From positions 1 through 33,967 of the forward strand of contig CAMCRP010000035.1 in the NCBI GenBank assembly GCA_945877315.1: a stretch of DNA of 33,967 nucleotides. Direction: 5' to 3'. The DNA is from an uncultured Ruminococcus sp. (GTDB lineage Bacteria; Bacillota; Clostridia; Oscillospirales; Ruminococcaceae). A program made the position numbers and the translations under genes. Positions 16,500 through 24,500 of the stretch are shown piece by piece. The notes beneath the pieces were generated by a model. That model saw nothing but the letters and a program-made list of their open reading frames with translations. It was not told the origin of the DNA and made no database searches. Each line of letters starts with the position of its first letter. The stretch's first letter is position 1.

Positions 16500-18638
16500 A
16501 TGGTGCGAAAAATGGCATATATCGGTTTTTCGTTTATTGCCGGTATGTTTTTCGCATCATTTTTTTCGTTGTATATAGCTGCGGCAGTCTTTGGCGTATT
16601 TGCGGCAATATCGGCAGCTTTCTTTGCGGTCAAGCATAAAAAGCGTCCTCACAAGGCTGACGGACAGATAGTAATGACGCTGGCGGTTTGCCTTATATCG
16701 GCTTCGGTCGGTGCACTGCGGTACAGCATCTACAATACGAATGTGTACAATAAAACGGTCGCATTTGACGGGCAGCAGGTGAGCGTTTCGGGTAAGATAA
16801 CAGAATGTAAAGTGCTTTCTTCGGGAACTGCCATATATACCGTCAAGGGTAAGATAAACGGAGGAGTAAAGGCGACAGTCAGCTTCTTTTCAGATAATTC
16901 TAGCTATGAGATCTCCGATCGTGCAGACGTAACGGGAATTTGCCGCAGGCTGGAGAACAGCTGGAAATTTCCCGAAAAAAGCTACTATAAGCCCAAAGGA
17001 ATATATGTAAAGCTTACAGACATTACAGCTGAAAACTTCACTGTCAACAATAAATTTTCCTTGCAAAAGACACTTTGTTTTTATCGGGACAGTATCTGCG
17101 GGAAAATCAAAAATGCCCTTGCCGAGCGTGAAGCTGCAGTTGTTCTTGCAATGGTTTTTGGCGAAAAATCCGGGCTGGACGATTTTGACAAGCTTTGCTT
17201 TTACCGTTCGGGAATAGGTCACATAATGGCAGTTTCCGGTACTCATATGGTGCTGATAGCCGGATTTGCCATTGCCCTCCTGAGCTTTTTGCCCCTGGGA
17301 TCAGTGGAACGGTTTGTTTTGCTCATTTTCGTTATAACTCCCTTTGCGGTTATGTCGGGACTTACGCCGTCGGTCATACGCTCGGCGGTGATGATCTTCA
17401 TAGTTTACAGCGGAACGGCGTTGGGACGGCAGAGTGATACCCTAAATTCCCTTGGAATTGCGGCGTTAATTCTGGCGGGTAATAATCCATTTTGTATCCG
17501 CGATCCATCATTTCTCATGTCCTTTGCGGGTGTAATCGGGATATCAGTGATCGCTCCTGCTATTTCAAAGGCGGTCGATGAGATCTTTAAGACGGATAAA
17601 ACGTTTGATTTTCTTATTGCACCGCTTGGTGCTGCAATTGGGGTATATCCCGTATCGGTTTTCTTTTTTGATGAACTTTCGGTGGTATCGCCAATCGTTC
17701 AGATACTGCTGATGCCCATATGTACGCTGATACTTTTCTGCGGCTTTGCCTTTATGGTTACGGGCGGGACCATAGGCGTTTTCCTGCTGCCTGCGGGCTC
17801 GGCGGCACATATTGTTCTGAATGTTTGCCGATTTTTCGGAACAAAGCAATGGTCGTATCTTCCGATACAGGGTAATCTTCCGAAGATTATGGCGGCAATC
17901 ATCATTATTTCGGCGGCTGTTGTGGGATTTATGAAGGGAAGATCTGCTGCGGCGTGGACGTCGGCGGCAATGTTTGCTGTAATGCTCACAGCCTTGTCTG
18001 TTGACCGAATGAATCTCAGTGACAGGGTGACGGCTGCTGTTATAGGCGATACTAAATCTTCGGTGTGTATTGTACACGACGGTTATAAGGCGATAGTTAT
18101 TGACCTGAATTACGGAGAGAAATGCGCATCTGCGGCGGCTGATTATCTTTACGGTTACGGTATCGGTACTGTTGATATGCTTGTTCTGCCGAGAGGTGCA
18201 TATTCCCAAGACAAGGCATTTACAGAAAGCTTTGAGCACTTTGATACGGGAATGGTTGCTGTACCTAATGGCAGGCTTGCAGATGAAGGCACATTTAAAA
18301 TTATCCCGTCGGAGTTTTCTTACGGCAGTACTGAGCTTGATAATGATTTTGCAGCTGTTATGCCTATTTCAAAAACAGATATTGCTGTAAAGTTAAACGG
18401 CATTACATTATTTTTGACGGAGGATCCTCAGCTTGCGGACAGCTTTACAGAATACCCCGATATTTTGATATGCTATGGTAAAAATAACGATGAATTGGAA
18501 AATGAGCAGATAGTGTATTCCGAAAACAGATTGTATCTTTCAGATGAAAACGCCTTGTATGGTGTAAATGCAGAATACTTTACATATCCCGATGGAAGAA
18601 TATTAACGGAGGTGATAAGCTTTGGCGGCAGTTACTGA
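16500..18638 (+). CDS. comEC: ComEC/Rec2-family DNA-uptake channel protein
   Basis: 712 residues in the usual order: two N-terminal membrane helices; a soluble OB-like DUF4131 region (about 85-185); the 'Competence' membrane core, with GIGHIMAVSGTHMVLIAGF and TPSVIRSAVMIFIVYSG; and a C-terminal metallo-beta-lactamase-like domain from about 500. ComEC forms the channel that carries single-stranded DNA across the membrane in competent cells. In the C-terminal domain the metal motif HxHxDH is gone: the matching strand reads VDMLVLPRGAYSQDKAF. The nuclease activity proposed for this domain is therefore probably lost. GGAGG precedes the ATG. Its end overlaps holA by 17 bases. Confidence 0.92.
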   Translation: MVRKMAYIGFSFIAGMFFASFFSLYIAAAVFGVFAAISAAFFAVKHKKRPHKADGQIVMTLAVCLISASVGALRYSIYNTNVYNKTVAFDGQQVSVSGKITECKVLSSGTAIYTVKGKINGGVKATVSFFSDNSSYEISDRADVTGICRRLENSWKFPEKSYYKPKGIYVKLTDITAENFTVNNKFSLQKTLCFYRDSICGKIKNALAEREAAVVLAMVFGEKSGLDDFDKLCFYRSGIGHIMAVSGTHMVLIAGFAIALLSFLPLGSVERFVLLIFVITPFAVMSGLTPSVIRSAVMIFIVYSGTALGRQSDTLNSLGIAALILAGNNPFCIRDPSFLMSFAGVIGISVIAPAISKAVDEIFKTDKTFDFLIAPLGAAIGVYPVSVFFFDELSVVSPIVQILLMPICTLILFCGFAFMVTGGTIGVFLLPAGSAAHIVLNVCRFFGTKQWSYLPIQGNLPKIMAAIIIISAAVVGFMKGRSAAAWTSAAMFAVMLTALSVDRMNLSDRVTAAVIGDTKSSVCIVHDGYKAIVIDLNYGEKCASAAADYLYGYGIGTVDMLVLPRGAYSQDKAFTESFEHFDTGMVAVPNGRLADEGTFKIIPSEFSYGSTELDNDFAAVMPISKTDIAVKLNGITLFLTEDPQLADSFTEYPDILICYGKNNDELENEQIVYSENRLYLSDENALYGVNAEYFTYPDGRILTEVISFGGSY

Positions 18639-19674
18639 CAAGGAACTGTTCTCTGCACTTCGAAGCGGAGATTATTCAAATGTTTATTGGTTTTACGGAC
18701 ATGATATTGATTCTGTGGAAAAATGCGCAAAGCAGCTTGTGAATAAAATCGTCGGCAAGGACGGCGAAGCGTATAATCTCCACAGCTTTCAGGGGGAAAA
18801 TCTTGAGGTGGGCGAGCTAATTGATTCATGCGAAATGCTGCCGTTTTTCGCAGAAAGACAGTGCTGTACTGTCTGTGATATAAATGCTGAACAGCTTTCT
18901 GCCGATGATAATAAGGCACTCCTATCGCTGGTTGCCGATCTGCCGAAGGAAACTGTGCTTATCTTTTATAACACCTCCGCTGATATTTGCGGAGGAAAAA
19001 AAGTGCCAACTGCAAAGAATAAAAAGCTGCTGGACGCCGTTTCTAAGCATGGAACTTCCTGCTGTTTTGAACCGAAAACTCCTGCGGAGCTGTCGAAAAC
19101 TATCTGTTCCCGTGCCGCAAAGCTTGGCTGCTCTATTCAGCCTCAGAATGCCGCATATCTGGCAGAGCTTTACAATTCAAATATGGTCATGCTGTCAAAC
19201 GAGCTTGATAAGCTGGCTTCTTATGCAAACGGCGGCGAGATAACTCTGGAGATCATTGATATGCTGTCTGCCGATCAGCTTTCGTCAACCATTTTTGACC
19301 TGTCTAAGGCAATCGCACTTTTTGACACGAAAAAGGCACTCAGACTGATGGACGAGCTGTTTTTGCAGAAAACCGAACCTATATCTCTGCTTTATGCGGT
19401 AACATCGTCCCTTCTGGATATGTATCGGGCGAGGGCTGCGCTTAATGCAGGAAAGTATATTGACGACATTGTCAGGGATTTCGCATATCCGAAAAACAAG
19501 GAATTTCTTGTAAAGAATGCTGTTCGTGATGTTCGAAGCATTCCTGCGGGACGGCTGAGAAGGTGCGTGATGATAGCCGCAGAAACCGACCGTATTATGA
19601 AATCATCATCGGGAAATCAGCAGGTTATTTTACAGGAGGCTGTTGTAAAAATGGCGGCAGCTCCGAGAAATTAA
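18622..19674 (+). CDS. holA: DNA polymerase III delta subunit
   Basis: 350 residues; the start is TTG at 18622 with a full GGAGGTGA site and correct spacing, inside the 3' end of comEC. HolA is the clamp-loader subunit that opens the beta sliding clamp. The N-terminus VYWFYGHDIDSVEKCAKQLV matches the family's opening strand and helix. The AAA+-like domain continues through FFAERQCCTVCDI. The typical C-terminal helices include LSSTIFDLSKAIALFDTKKALRLMDEL and RLRRCVMIAAETDRIMKSS. No ATP-binding Walker A is expected in delta, and none is seen. comEC-holA adjacency is common in Firmicutes. Confidence 0.93.
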   Translation: MAAVTDKELFSALRSGDYSNVYWFYGHDIDSVEKCAKQLVNKIVGKDGEAYNLHSFQGENLEVGELIDSCEMLPFFAERQCCTVCDINAEQLSADDNKALLSLVADLPKETVLIFYNTSADICGGKKVPTAKNKKLLDAVSKHGTSCCFEPKTPAELSKTICSRAAKLGCSIQPQNAAYLAELYNSNMVMLSNELDKLASYANGGEITLEIIDMLSADQLSSTIFDLSKAIALFDTKKALRLMDELFLQKTEPISLLYAVTSSLLDMYRARAALNAGKYIDDIVRDFAYPKNKEFLVKNAVRDVRSIPAGRLRRCVMIAAETDRIMKSSSGNQQVILQEAVVKMAAAPRN

Positions 19675-19689
19675 AGGGAGGCAGAGCTT

Positions 19690-20286
19690 GTGCTTCATAC
19701 GAATATGGCGGTTATCGTGGAGGGAAAATATGATAAGATCAAGCTTTCCTCGGTAATTGATGCTGTAATTATCCCCACAAATGGATTCAGAGTTTTCAAG
19801 GACAAAGAAAAAATGGAGCTCATACGATATTACGCTTCGGGAGCGGGCATAATAATCCTTACAGACTCAGATTCGGCGGGATTTAAAATACGAAATTACA
19901 TCAAAGGCTCCGTTGGAAATGCACGAATATTCAACGTTTACATTCCCGATATTTACGGAAAGGAACGGCGCAAGACCGAATATTCCAAAGAGGGCAAGCT
20001 GGGCGTTGAGGGTATGGACGAGAAAGTTCTTATTGAAGCCTTCAAAAAATCGGGAATAGATTTTTCAAGCGAACCCCGCCGCCGCAGAGATATTACAAAA
20101 ATGGACCTTTTTGAGGACGGACTCTCGGGCGGCGCAAACAGCTCGGAAAAGCGGGCAAGGCTTCTGAAAAATCTGGGATTGCCCGAACTGCTCACTGCAA
20201 ACGCTATGCTGGAGGTTCTGAACTCCATGTTTACAAGAGAACAATATAAGCAGGCTGTCAGCGAATTAGAAAAAAACTATGAATAA
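19690..20286 (+). CDS. rnmV: ribonuclease M5 (5S rRNA maturation)
   Basis: 198 residues with an N-terminal Toprim domain: the catalytic glutamate in VIVEGKYDKIK, and DSDSAG with the metal-binding aspartates. A C-terminal DUF4093-type region contains the basic PRRRRDITKMDLFEDGL. RNase M5 trims both ends of 5S rRNA precursors, with ribosomal protein L18 bound in B. subtilis. Length fits the family. The start is GTG at 19690 with GGGAGG 8 bases upstream, and an ATG five codons in is less well placed. It lies 15 bases after holA and 9 before the O-acyltransferase. Confidence 0.9.
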   Translation: MLHTNMAVIVEGKYDKIKLSSVIDAVIIPTNGFRVFKDKEKMELIRYYASGAGIIILTDSDSAGFKIRNYIKGSVGNARIFNVYIPDIYGKERRKTEYSKEGKLGVEGMDEKVLIEAFKKSGIDFSSEPRRRRDITKMDLFEDGLSGGANSSEKRARLLKNLGLPELLTANAMLEVLNSMFTREQYKQAVSELEKNYE

Positions 20287-20295
20287 GGAGAAGCT

Positions 20296-21699
20296 ATGGT
20301 ATTTTCAAGTTTAGTCTTTCTGTTTTACTTTCTTCCCGTTGTAATGATTTTGTATTTCTTTTCGTCCACTAAGGTGAGAAATGTTATCATTCTGATCTCG
20401 GGAATAATATTTTACGCTTGGGGAGAGCCGTTCTATATTCTGATAATGCTTCTGTCTACCGCTATTGACTATACGGCGGGGCGTATGATAGACAAATTCG
20501 ATGGCAATGAAAAGCTGCGAAGGCTGTTTCTGATAATCTCCGTATGTATGAATGTGGGACTTCTCAGTGTTTTCAAGTACGGAAGCTTTATTATCACCAA
20601 CATCAATGGGCTGCTGGGGACGAATATTTTTGACCCGAAGCTGCCTTTGCCTATTGGAATTTCCTTTTACACCTTTCAGTCAATGTCCTACACTATTGAC
20701 CTTTATCTGCGAAAAATAAAGGTTCAGAAGAATTTTTTCAGCTTTGCGGCGTATGTTACGCTGTTTCCGCAGATAGTTGCAGGTCCTATTGTCCGTTACG
20801 AGGACGTTGCCAAGGAAATTGACGACCGCACGGTGAATATCGGCAAGGTAAGTCAGGGCATAGGCACATTTCTGAAAGGTCTTGGAAAAAAGGTCATTCT
20901 TGCAAATAATATCGGACTTGTGTGGTCTGAGGTAAAGGCTATGGATTATTCGCAGCTGCCTGTTCTGACCGCATGGATAGGAATTCTCGCCTTTGCATTT
21001 CAAATTTATTTCGATTTCTCGGGATATTCCGATATGGCTGTGGGTCTGGGAAAGATGCTGGGCTTTAATTTCCCGAAGAATTTCGACCACCCGTACATTT
21101 CCAAAAGCGTTTCGGAATTCTGGAGAAGATGGCACATCACTCTCGGCTCATGGTTTCGTTCATATGTGTATATCCCATTGGGCGGAAATCGCTGCGGAAC
21201 TCTGAAAACTCTCCGAAATCTGCTTATAACCTGGGCTTTGACGGGCTTGTGGCACGGTGCTGACTGGAACTTTATCATCTGGGGATTGTATTTCGGAATT
21301 CTGATAATTATTGAGCGTATCGGTTTCGGAAAGGTACTGGAGAAGCTGCCGTCGCCCGTTAGTATGCTGTACACCTTCCTGATAGTTGTCATAGGCTGGG
21401 TATTCTTTGATATTGAGGGATTGAAGCCTGCTGTCCGCTATCTGGGGGCAATGTTCGGCGCAAGCGGTATAGGCTTTGACAGTCATTCGCTTTATCTGCT
21501 GATCTCAAATGCGGCAATATTTGCCATCTGCATTTTCGGTTCAACGGATCTGTTTGATTTTTACAGGGACAAGCTCAGGGAGAAAAAGCCAAATGCTGCG
21601 AAGGCTGTCACGCCTGTTCTGCAGCTGGCAGTTCTTGTGCTTTGCACGGCGTATCTGACCGATGCAAGCTACAATCCGTTCCTTTACTTTAAATTCTAG
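20296..21699 (+). CDS. MBOAT-family membrane O-acyltransferase (AlgI/PatA-like)
   Basis: 467 residues, about ten membrane segments. The MBOAT core has SEFWRRWH280ITLGSWFRSYVYIP and the catalytic-type H320 in LWHGADWNFIIWG. AlgI/DltB/PatA-type proteins pass acyl groups, usually acetyl, across the membrane for transfer onto extracellular polysaccharide, teichoic acid or peptidoglycan. The start has AAGGAG five bases upstream. The following gene codes for a DHHW/AlgJ-like extracytoplasmic partner, which is the usual two-part arrangement. The acceptor polymer is unknown. It is odd to find it directly behind holA and rnmV. Confidence 0.92.
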   Translation: MVFSSLVFLFYFLPVVMILYFFSSTKVRNVIILISGIIFYAWGEPFYILIMLLSTAIDYTAGRMIDKFDGNEKLRRLFLIISVCMNVGLLSVFKYGSFIITNINGLLGTNIFDPKLPLPIGISFYTFQSMSYTIDLYLRKIKVQKNFFSFAAYVTLFPQIVAGPIVRYEDVAKEIDDRTVNIGKVSQGIGTFLKGLGKKVILANNIGLVWSEVKAMDYSQLPVLTAWIGILAFAFQIYFDFSGYSDMAVGLGKMLGFNFPKNFDHPYISKSVSEFWRRWHITLGSWFRSYVYIPLGGNRCGTLKTLRNLLITWALTGLWHGADWNFIIWGLYFGILIIIERIGFGKVLEKLPSPVSMLYTFLIVVIGWVFFDIEGLKPAVRYLGAMFGASGIGFDSHSLYLLISNAAIFAICIFGSTDLFDFYRDKLREKKPNAAKAVTPVLQLAVLVLCTAYLTDASYNPFLYFKF

Positions 21700-21709
21700 G
21701 AGGTAACAT

Positions 21710-22867
21710 ATGAAAGATAGCAAAAAGAAACGTCCGCTAGACATATATTCCATAGTTACCTCGGTACTGTTTTTTGGATTTATCGTTGCTTTTGCGCTGC
21801 TGACGATTTTTCTTCCCAAAGAGAAAAAATCCGAGCTGGAAAACAGAAATCTCGCATCATTTCCCAAGGCTAATATTGACGACATCAAAAGCACGAAGTT
21901 TATGACGGACATTGAAACCTATATCTCCGACCATTTTGCTGCAAGAGTGCCGTTTTTAAAGCTTAAAGGCTTTTCCGAAAGACTTTTGGGCAGAAGTGAG
22001 CGCAACGATGTTTTTATCACTAAGGATATGCTGATAGAAAAGGTCCCCGAACCCGATTATACGTCAATTGACAAGTCTGTTGCTGCCATAAATAAATTTG
22101 ACGAGGGAATAGATGCGCAGGTGTTTATGATGCTTGTTCCCACGGCAGCGGCTATATACCCCGACAAGCTGCCGAGCTATGCGCCTACTGTCGATCAAAA
22201 GCAGCTTATTGAATATGTTTACGGAAATCTCAGCAGCAGTATAATTCCCATAGATGCGTATTCCGCTATGCAGAACAGCTCATCGGAATATATCTATTAT
22301 CGTACAGATCACCACTGGACAAGCCTAGGGGCATACTTTGCATATAATGCGGCAGGCAAAAAGATGGGCTATTCTCCGCTTCCGAGGGACAGCTTTGACA
22401 TTCAGCACGCCAGCAGCGATTTTCGTGGAACGCTTTACTCAAAGACCTTGTACGACGGCTGCGAGCCCGATGTTATGGACTACTGGTTCGGAGAAAATGG
22501 CGAAAATATCCTCTCTATGGAGGTCAACACAGGTATGGAGGTAAAGACCTACAACAGCCTTTATATGCGTGAATTTTTGTCTGTCAAGGATAAATATTCC
22601 TCGTTTACGGGGTCAAATCAGCCGCTTATCAAGATAAAGACAGGCTGCACTGACGGCCCTAGGCTGCTTGTTATCAAGGATTCTTACGCTCATTCGTTTG
22701 TGCCTTTCCTTGCAAACAATTACTCGGAGATAACCATGATAGATATGAGATACATTCAGACCTCGTATAAAAGTATCGTGAATCCCGAGGACTTCGACCA
22801 GGTGCTTATTCTTTACAATGTTTCGGGATTTATTACCGATGCTAATATCCCTAAGCTGAAATATTAA
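21710..22867 (+). CDS. DHHW-family extracytoplasmic protein, partner of the MBOAT acyltransferase
   Basis: 385 residues: an N-terminal membrane anchor (about 15-37), then an extracytoplasmic SGNH-like domain. The family motif D200-H201-H202-W203 lies in YYRTDHHWTSLGAYFAYN, and a late strand LLVIKDSYAHSFVPFLA carries the conserved DSYA. This family is related to AlgJ/AlgX, which complete O-acetyl transfer to a polymer outside the membrane. AGGAGG lies just before the ATG, and only 10 bases separate it from the MBOAT gene. It is the last gene of the run and is followed by a strong terminator. Confidence 0.9.
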   Translation: MKDSKKKRPLDIYSIVTSVLFFGFIVAFALLTIFLPKEKKSELENRNLASFPKANIDDIKSTKFMTDIETYISDHFAARVPFLKLKGFSERLLGRSERNDVFITKDMLIEKVPEPDYTSIDKSVAAINKFDEGIDAQVFMMLVPTAAAIYPDKLPSYAPTVDQKQLIEYVYGNLSSSIIPIDAYSAMQNSSSEYIYYRTDHHWTSLGAYFAYNAAGKKMGYSPLPRDSFDIQHASSDFRGTLYSKTLYDGCEPDVMDYWFGENGENILSMEVNTGMEVKTYNSLYMREFLSVKDKYSSFTGSNQPLIKIKTGCTDGPRLLVIKDSYAHSFVPFLANNYSEITMIDMRYIQTSYKSIVNPEDFDQVLILYNVSGFITDANIPKLKY

Positions 22868-22881
22868 TTTGCAGCTTTACC

Positions 22882-22933
22882 CGCTCCGATTTTCCGATGA
22901 ACGCTGATTTCGAGGAAAATCGGAGCGTTTTTT
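22882..22933 (+). terminator. strong intrinsic terminator ending the alaS-to-DHHW run
   Basis: A perfect 14-bp stem: CGCTCCGATTTTCC (22882-22895) with GGAAAATCGGAGCG (22914-22927), then TTTTTT. Confidence 0.95.
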
Positions 22934-23004
22934 ATGTTTCAATGAGATGTGTCAAATTATGTCGCTGTGTCGTGCAATTGAGAAAAGGCATAAAATATAT
23001 TGTG

Positions 23005-23151
23005 CGGACAGCGGTGATGAAGAAAAGCAGAAAGTGGCAAATAATGCCCTCAGAATAGCTTCTGCGGCGTTTTCGCAGTCCGATTTCTATAGATATAGCC
23101 GCAGTTTCGGTAAATTGTTCTTTTCAAGGTGCCGAACTGCGGCATTTTTTT
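23005..23151 (+). ncRNA. candidate structured RNA (small RNA or riboswitch-like) upstream of rpe
   Basis: An irregular rod is predicted by eye. CGGAC-A-GCG (23005-23013) pairs with CGC-A-GTCCG (23074-23082). AAAA-GCAGAA (23023-23032) pairs with TTCTGC and TTTT (23060-23065, 23070-23073), with a GGCG bulge. A 27-base end loop contains GGC/GCC. The intrinsic terminator at 23098-23151 follows. CTGCGGC (23062-23068) is also complementary to GCCGCAG (23098-23104), the terminator's left arm, so an antiterminator form is possible. A six-frame reading through this stretch gives no plausible protein. The promoter is weak: TATATT at 22996-23001 without a good -35. I do not recognise a known RNA family. 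Confidence 0.4.
23098..23151 (+). terminator. intrinsic terminator upstream of rpe
   Basis: GCCGCAGTT(T)CGG (23098-23110) pairs with CCGAACTGCGGC (23132-23143), with one bulge, and is followed by ATTTTTTT (23144-23151). No protein gene ends between it and the terminator at 22933, so it must end a separate non-coding transcript or attenuate one. Confidence 0.85.
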
Positions 23152-23180
23152 GCATAATGTCAAAAATTTTGCTCGGTTTC

Positions 23181-23209
23181 TTGACGTTTTCGATAAAATG
23201 TATTATAAT
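23181..23209 (+). promoter_or_regulatory. consensus sigma-A promoter of rpe
   Basis: TTGACG (23181-23186), 17-base spacer, TATAAT (23204-23209). The predicted start near 23216 gives a leader of about 30 bases before the rpe ATG. Confidence 0.9.
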
Positions 23210-23246
23210 AGTAATCGTGAAAATAATGAAAAAGAGGGCATTTGCT

Positions 23247-23897
23247 ATGAATAAAACTATCGTGTCCGCGTCAATACTCAGCGCAGACCTTACCGCTTTG
23301 GGTGCAGACTTGAAAAAATGCGCCGAAAATGGCGTTGACTGGATACATTTCGATGTAATGGACGGCATTTTTGTGGACAATATCAGCTATGGTATTCCCG
23401 TGCTTGAGGCGGTAAATAGGGCAACGGATATGTTCCTTGATGTCCACCTGATGATAACCGACCCTTACAAATATGTTGACGCCTTTACAGATGCGGGTGC
23501 CGATATGATAACATTCCACATTGAAAGCAGCTCGGACACGGAAAAGACCATTGAATTCATCCGCAGCAAGGGGCTGAAAGTCGGTATTGCTGTTCGTCCC
23601 AAAACTCCTGTGGAGGAGCTTGTGCCGTTCTTTGGAAAGGTGGATATGTTCCTTGTAATGACCGTTGAGCCGGGCTTCGGCGGTCAGGGCTTTATTCCCG
23701 AAACGCTGGACAAGGTTGCAGAGCTTAGAAGGCTGCTTAATGAAAAGGGACTTGATACCATTATCCAGACAGACGGCGGTATCAACGGAAAAACCGCTCC
23801 CGCTGTAAGAGAAGCAGGCTGTGACTGCCTTGTTTCCGGCTCATATCTGTTCAAGGCGGAAAATATGAGCGATGCTGTTAAAATTGTTAGAGGCTAA
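23247..23897 (+). CDS. rpe: ribulose-phosphate 3-epimerase
   Basis: 216 residues from the ATG at 23247 (GAGGG nine bases upstream). Rpe interconverts ribulose 5-phosphate and xylulose 5-phosphate in the non-oxidative pentose phosphate pathway. The TIM-barrel motifs are all there: ASILSADL; HFDVMDGIFVDNISYG; DVHLMITDP; MTVEPGFGGQGF; the phosphate site DGGINGKTAP; and VSGSYLF. The open frame continues upstream to 22947, but that part crosses the terminator and promoter and does not look like protein, so it is left out. The 3' end overlaps the convergent MecA-like gene by 11 bases. Confidence 0.97.
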   Translation: MNKTIVSASILSADLTALGADLKKCAENGVDWIHFDVMDGIFVDNISYGIPVLEAVNRATDMFLDVHLMITDPYKYVDAFTDAGADMITFHIESSSDTEKTIEFIRSKGLKVGIAVRPKTPVEELVPFFGKVDMFLVMTVEPGFGGQGFIPETLDKVAELRRLLNEKGLDTIIQTDGGINGKTAPAVREAGCDCLVSGSYLFKAENMSDAVKIVRG

Positions 23898-24432
23898 GTT
23901 CCGACAGCTTTTTTACGGCATCTCCCGAGGTTATCAATTCAAAATGCTCGGCTGTTTGGGCGGACAATGCTTCCGATTTCCCGAGATATGTGCCGAATTC
24001 TCCAAATATCATTTTTGCGGCGGACAGCTTTGAGGACGGCAGCCTTGCGGTCAGTCTGATAATGCTGCTGTTGCAGTAAAGGCTTGTTTCTGTATCTCCG
24101 AAGGCTTTTCTGAATATTGCCGACATTTTTATCAGGTCGGAGATGCTTTTCGTTTCGTAGACGGGACAGGCAAGCTCGCTTAGCGAAATGAAGCCTTCAT
24201 CAAGGTCGGGGGCGGAGAGATACATTATACAGCCGCCGTCGGGGGTGTCGAAGGCTTCGGCGCAAAGCCTTTCTTCGGAAAGGTCTATCCCTGTTTCGGA
24301 CTTTATCCCCGAAATGACAAATTCCACGAAAACAGGGGATTCAACGTCATAATTATCAATACCCAGAAGTTCAAAATCCTGCGGCGGAACGGTGACCTTC
24401 AAGGTTACGGAGCTAAGAATTTCGGTTTTCAT
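23887..24432 (-). CDS. MecA-like adaptor protein
   Basis: 181 residues. Both halves follow MecA, the ClpCP adaptor that in B. subtilis holds ComK for degradation. The N-terminal part reads VTLKVTVPPQDFELLGIDNYDVESP, with VEFVISGIKSETGIDL and DGGCIMYLS. The C-terminal part reads SISDLIKMSAIFRKAF, then ETSLYCNSSIIRLTARLP, then FGEFGTYLGKSEALSAQTAEHFELI ahead of GDAVKKL. The charged linker of Bacillus MecA is nearly absent. The partner ClpC is not in the window. The ribosome site is unusually far from the ATG, with a hairpin between. It is convergent with rpe, the stops overlapping by 11 bases. Confidence 0.7.
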   Translation of the reverse strand: MKTEILSSVTLKVTVPPQDFELLGIDNYDVESPVFVEFVISGIKSETGIDLSEERLCAEAFDTPDGGCIMYLSAPDLDEGFISLSELACPVYETKSISDLIKMSAIFRKAFGDTETSLYCNSSIIRLTARLPSSKLSAAKMIFGEFGTYLGKSEALSAQTAEHFELITSGDAVKKLSELSL

Positions 24433-24443
24433 CGCTGCGAACT

Positions 24444-24469
24444 ATTCCCGAGGGGAATTTCTCCTTTCT
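24444..24469 (-). promoter_or_regulatory. hairpin between Shine-Dalgarno and start of the MecA-like gene
   Basis: On the minus strand GAAAGGAGAA (about 24459-24469) is followed by ATTCCC-CTC-GGGAAT (24458-24444), a 6-bp perfect stem with a three-base loop, then 11 bases and the ATG. An in-frame TAG lies four codons upstream, so the start cannot move up to the ribosome site. Folding of the stem would bring the site within about 13 bases of the ATG. Confidence 0.45.
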
Positions 24470-24500
24470 TCATATTCAATTTACGAAAGGTTTTGCGGAA

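Noticed and set aside
22985-23151. 6S RNA, SRP RNA, RNase P or tmRNA
   Set aside because: The rod with an internal bulge recalls 6S RNA, but it is too short and no conserved blocks of any of these RNAs could be recognised.
22947-23246. N-terminal extension of Rpe
   Set aside because: The frame is open, but the stretch holds an intrinsic terminator and a consensus promoter, and Rpe proteins begin at the MNKTIVSASILSADL segment.
24470-24500. Sigma-E promoter for the Rnf-like genes (TCATATT at 24470-24476)
   Set aside because: The -35 matches well, but nothing resembling the sigma-E -10 occurs at the required distance.
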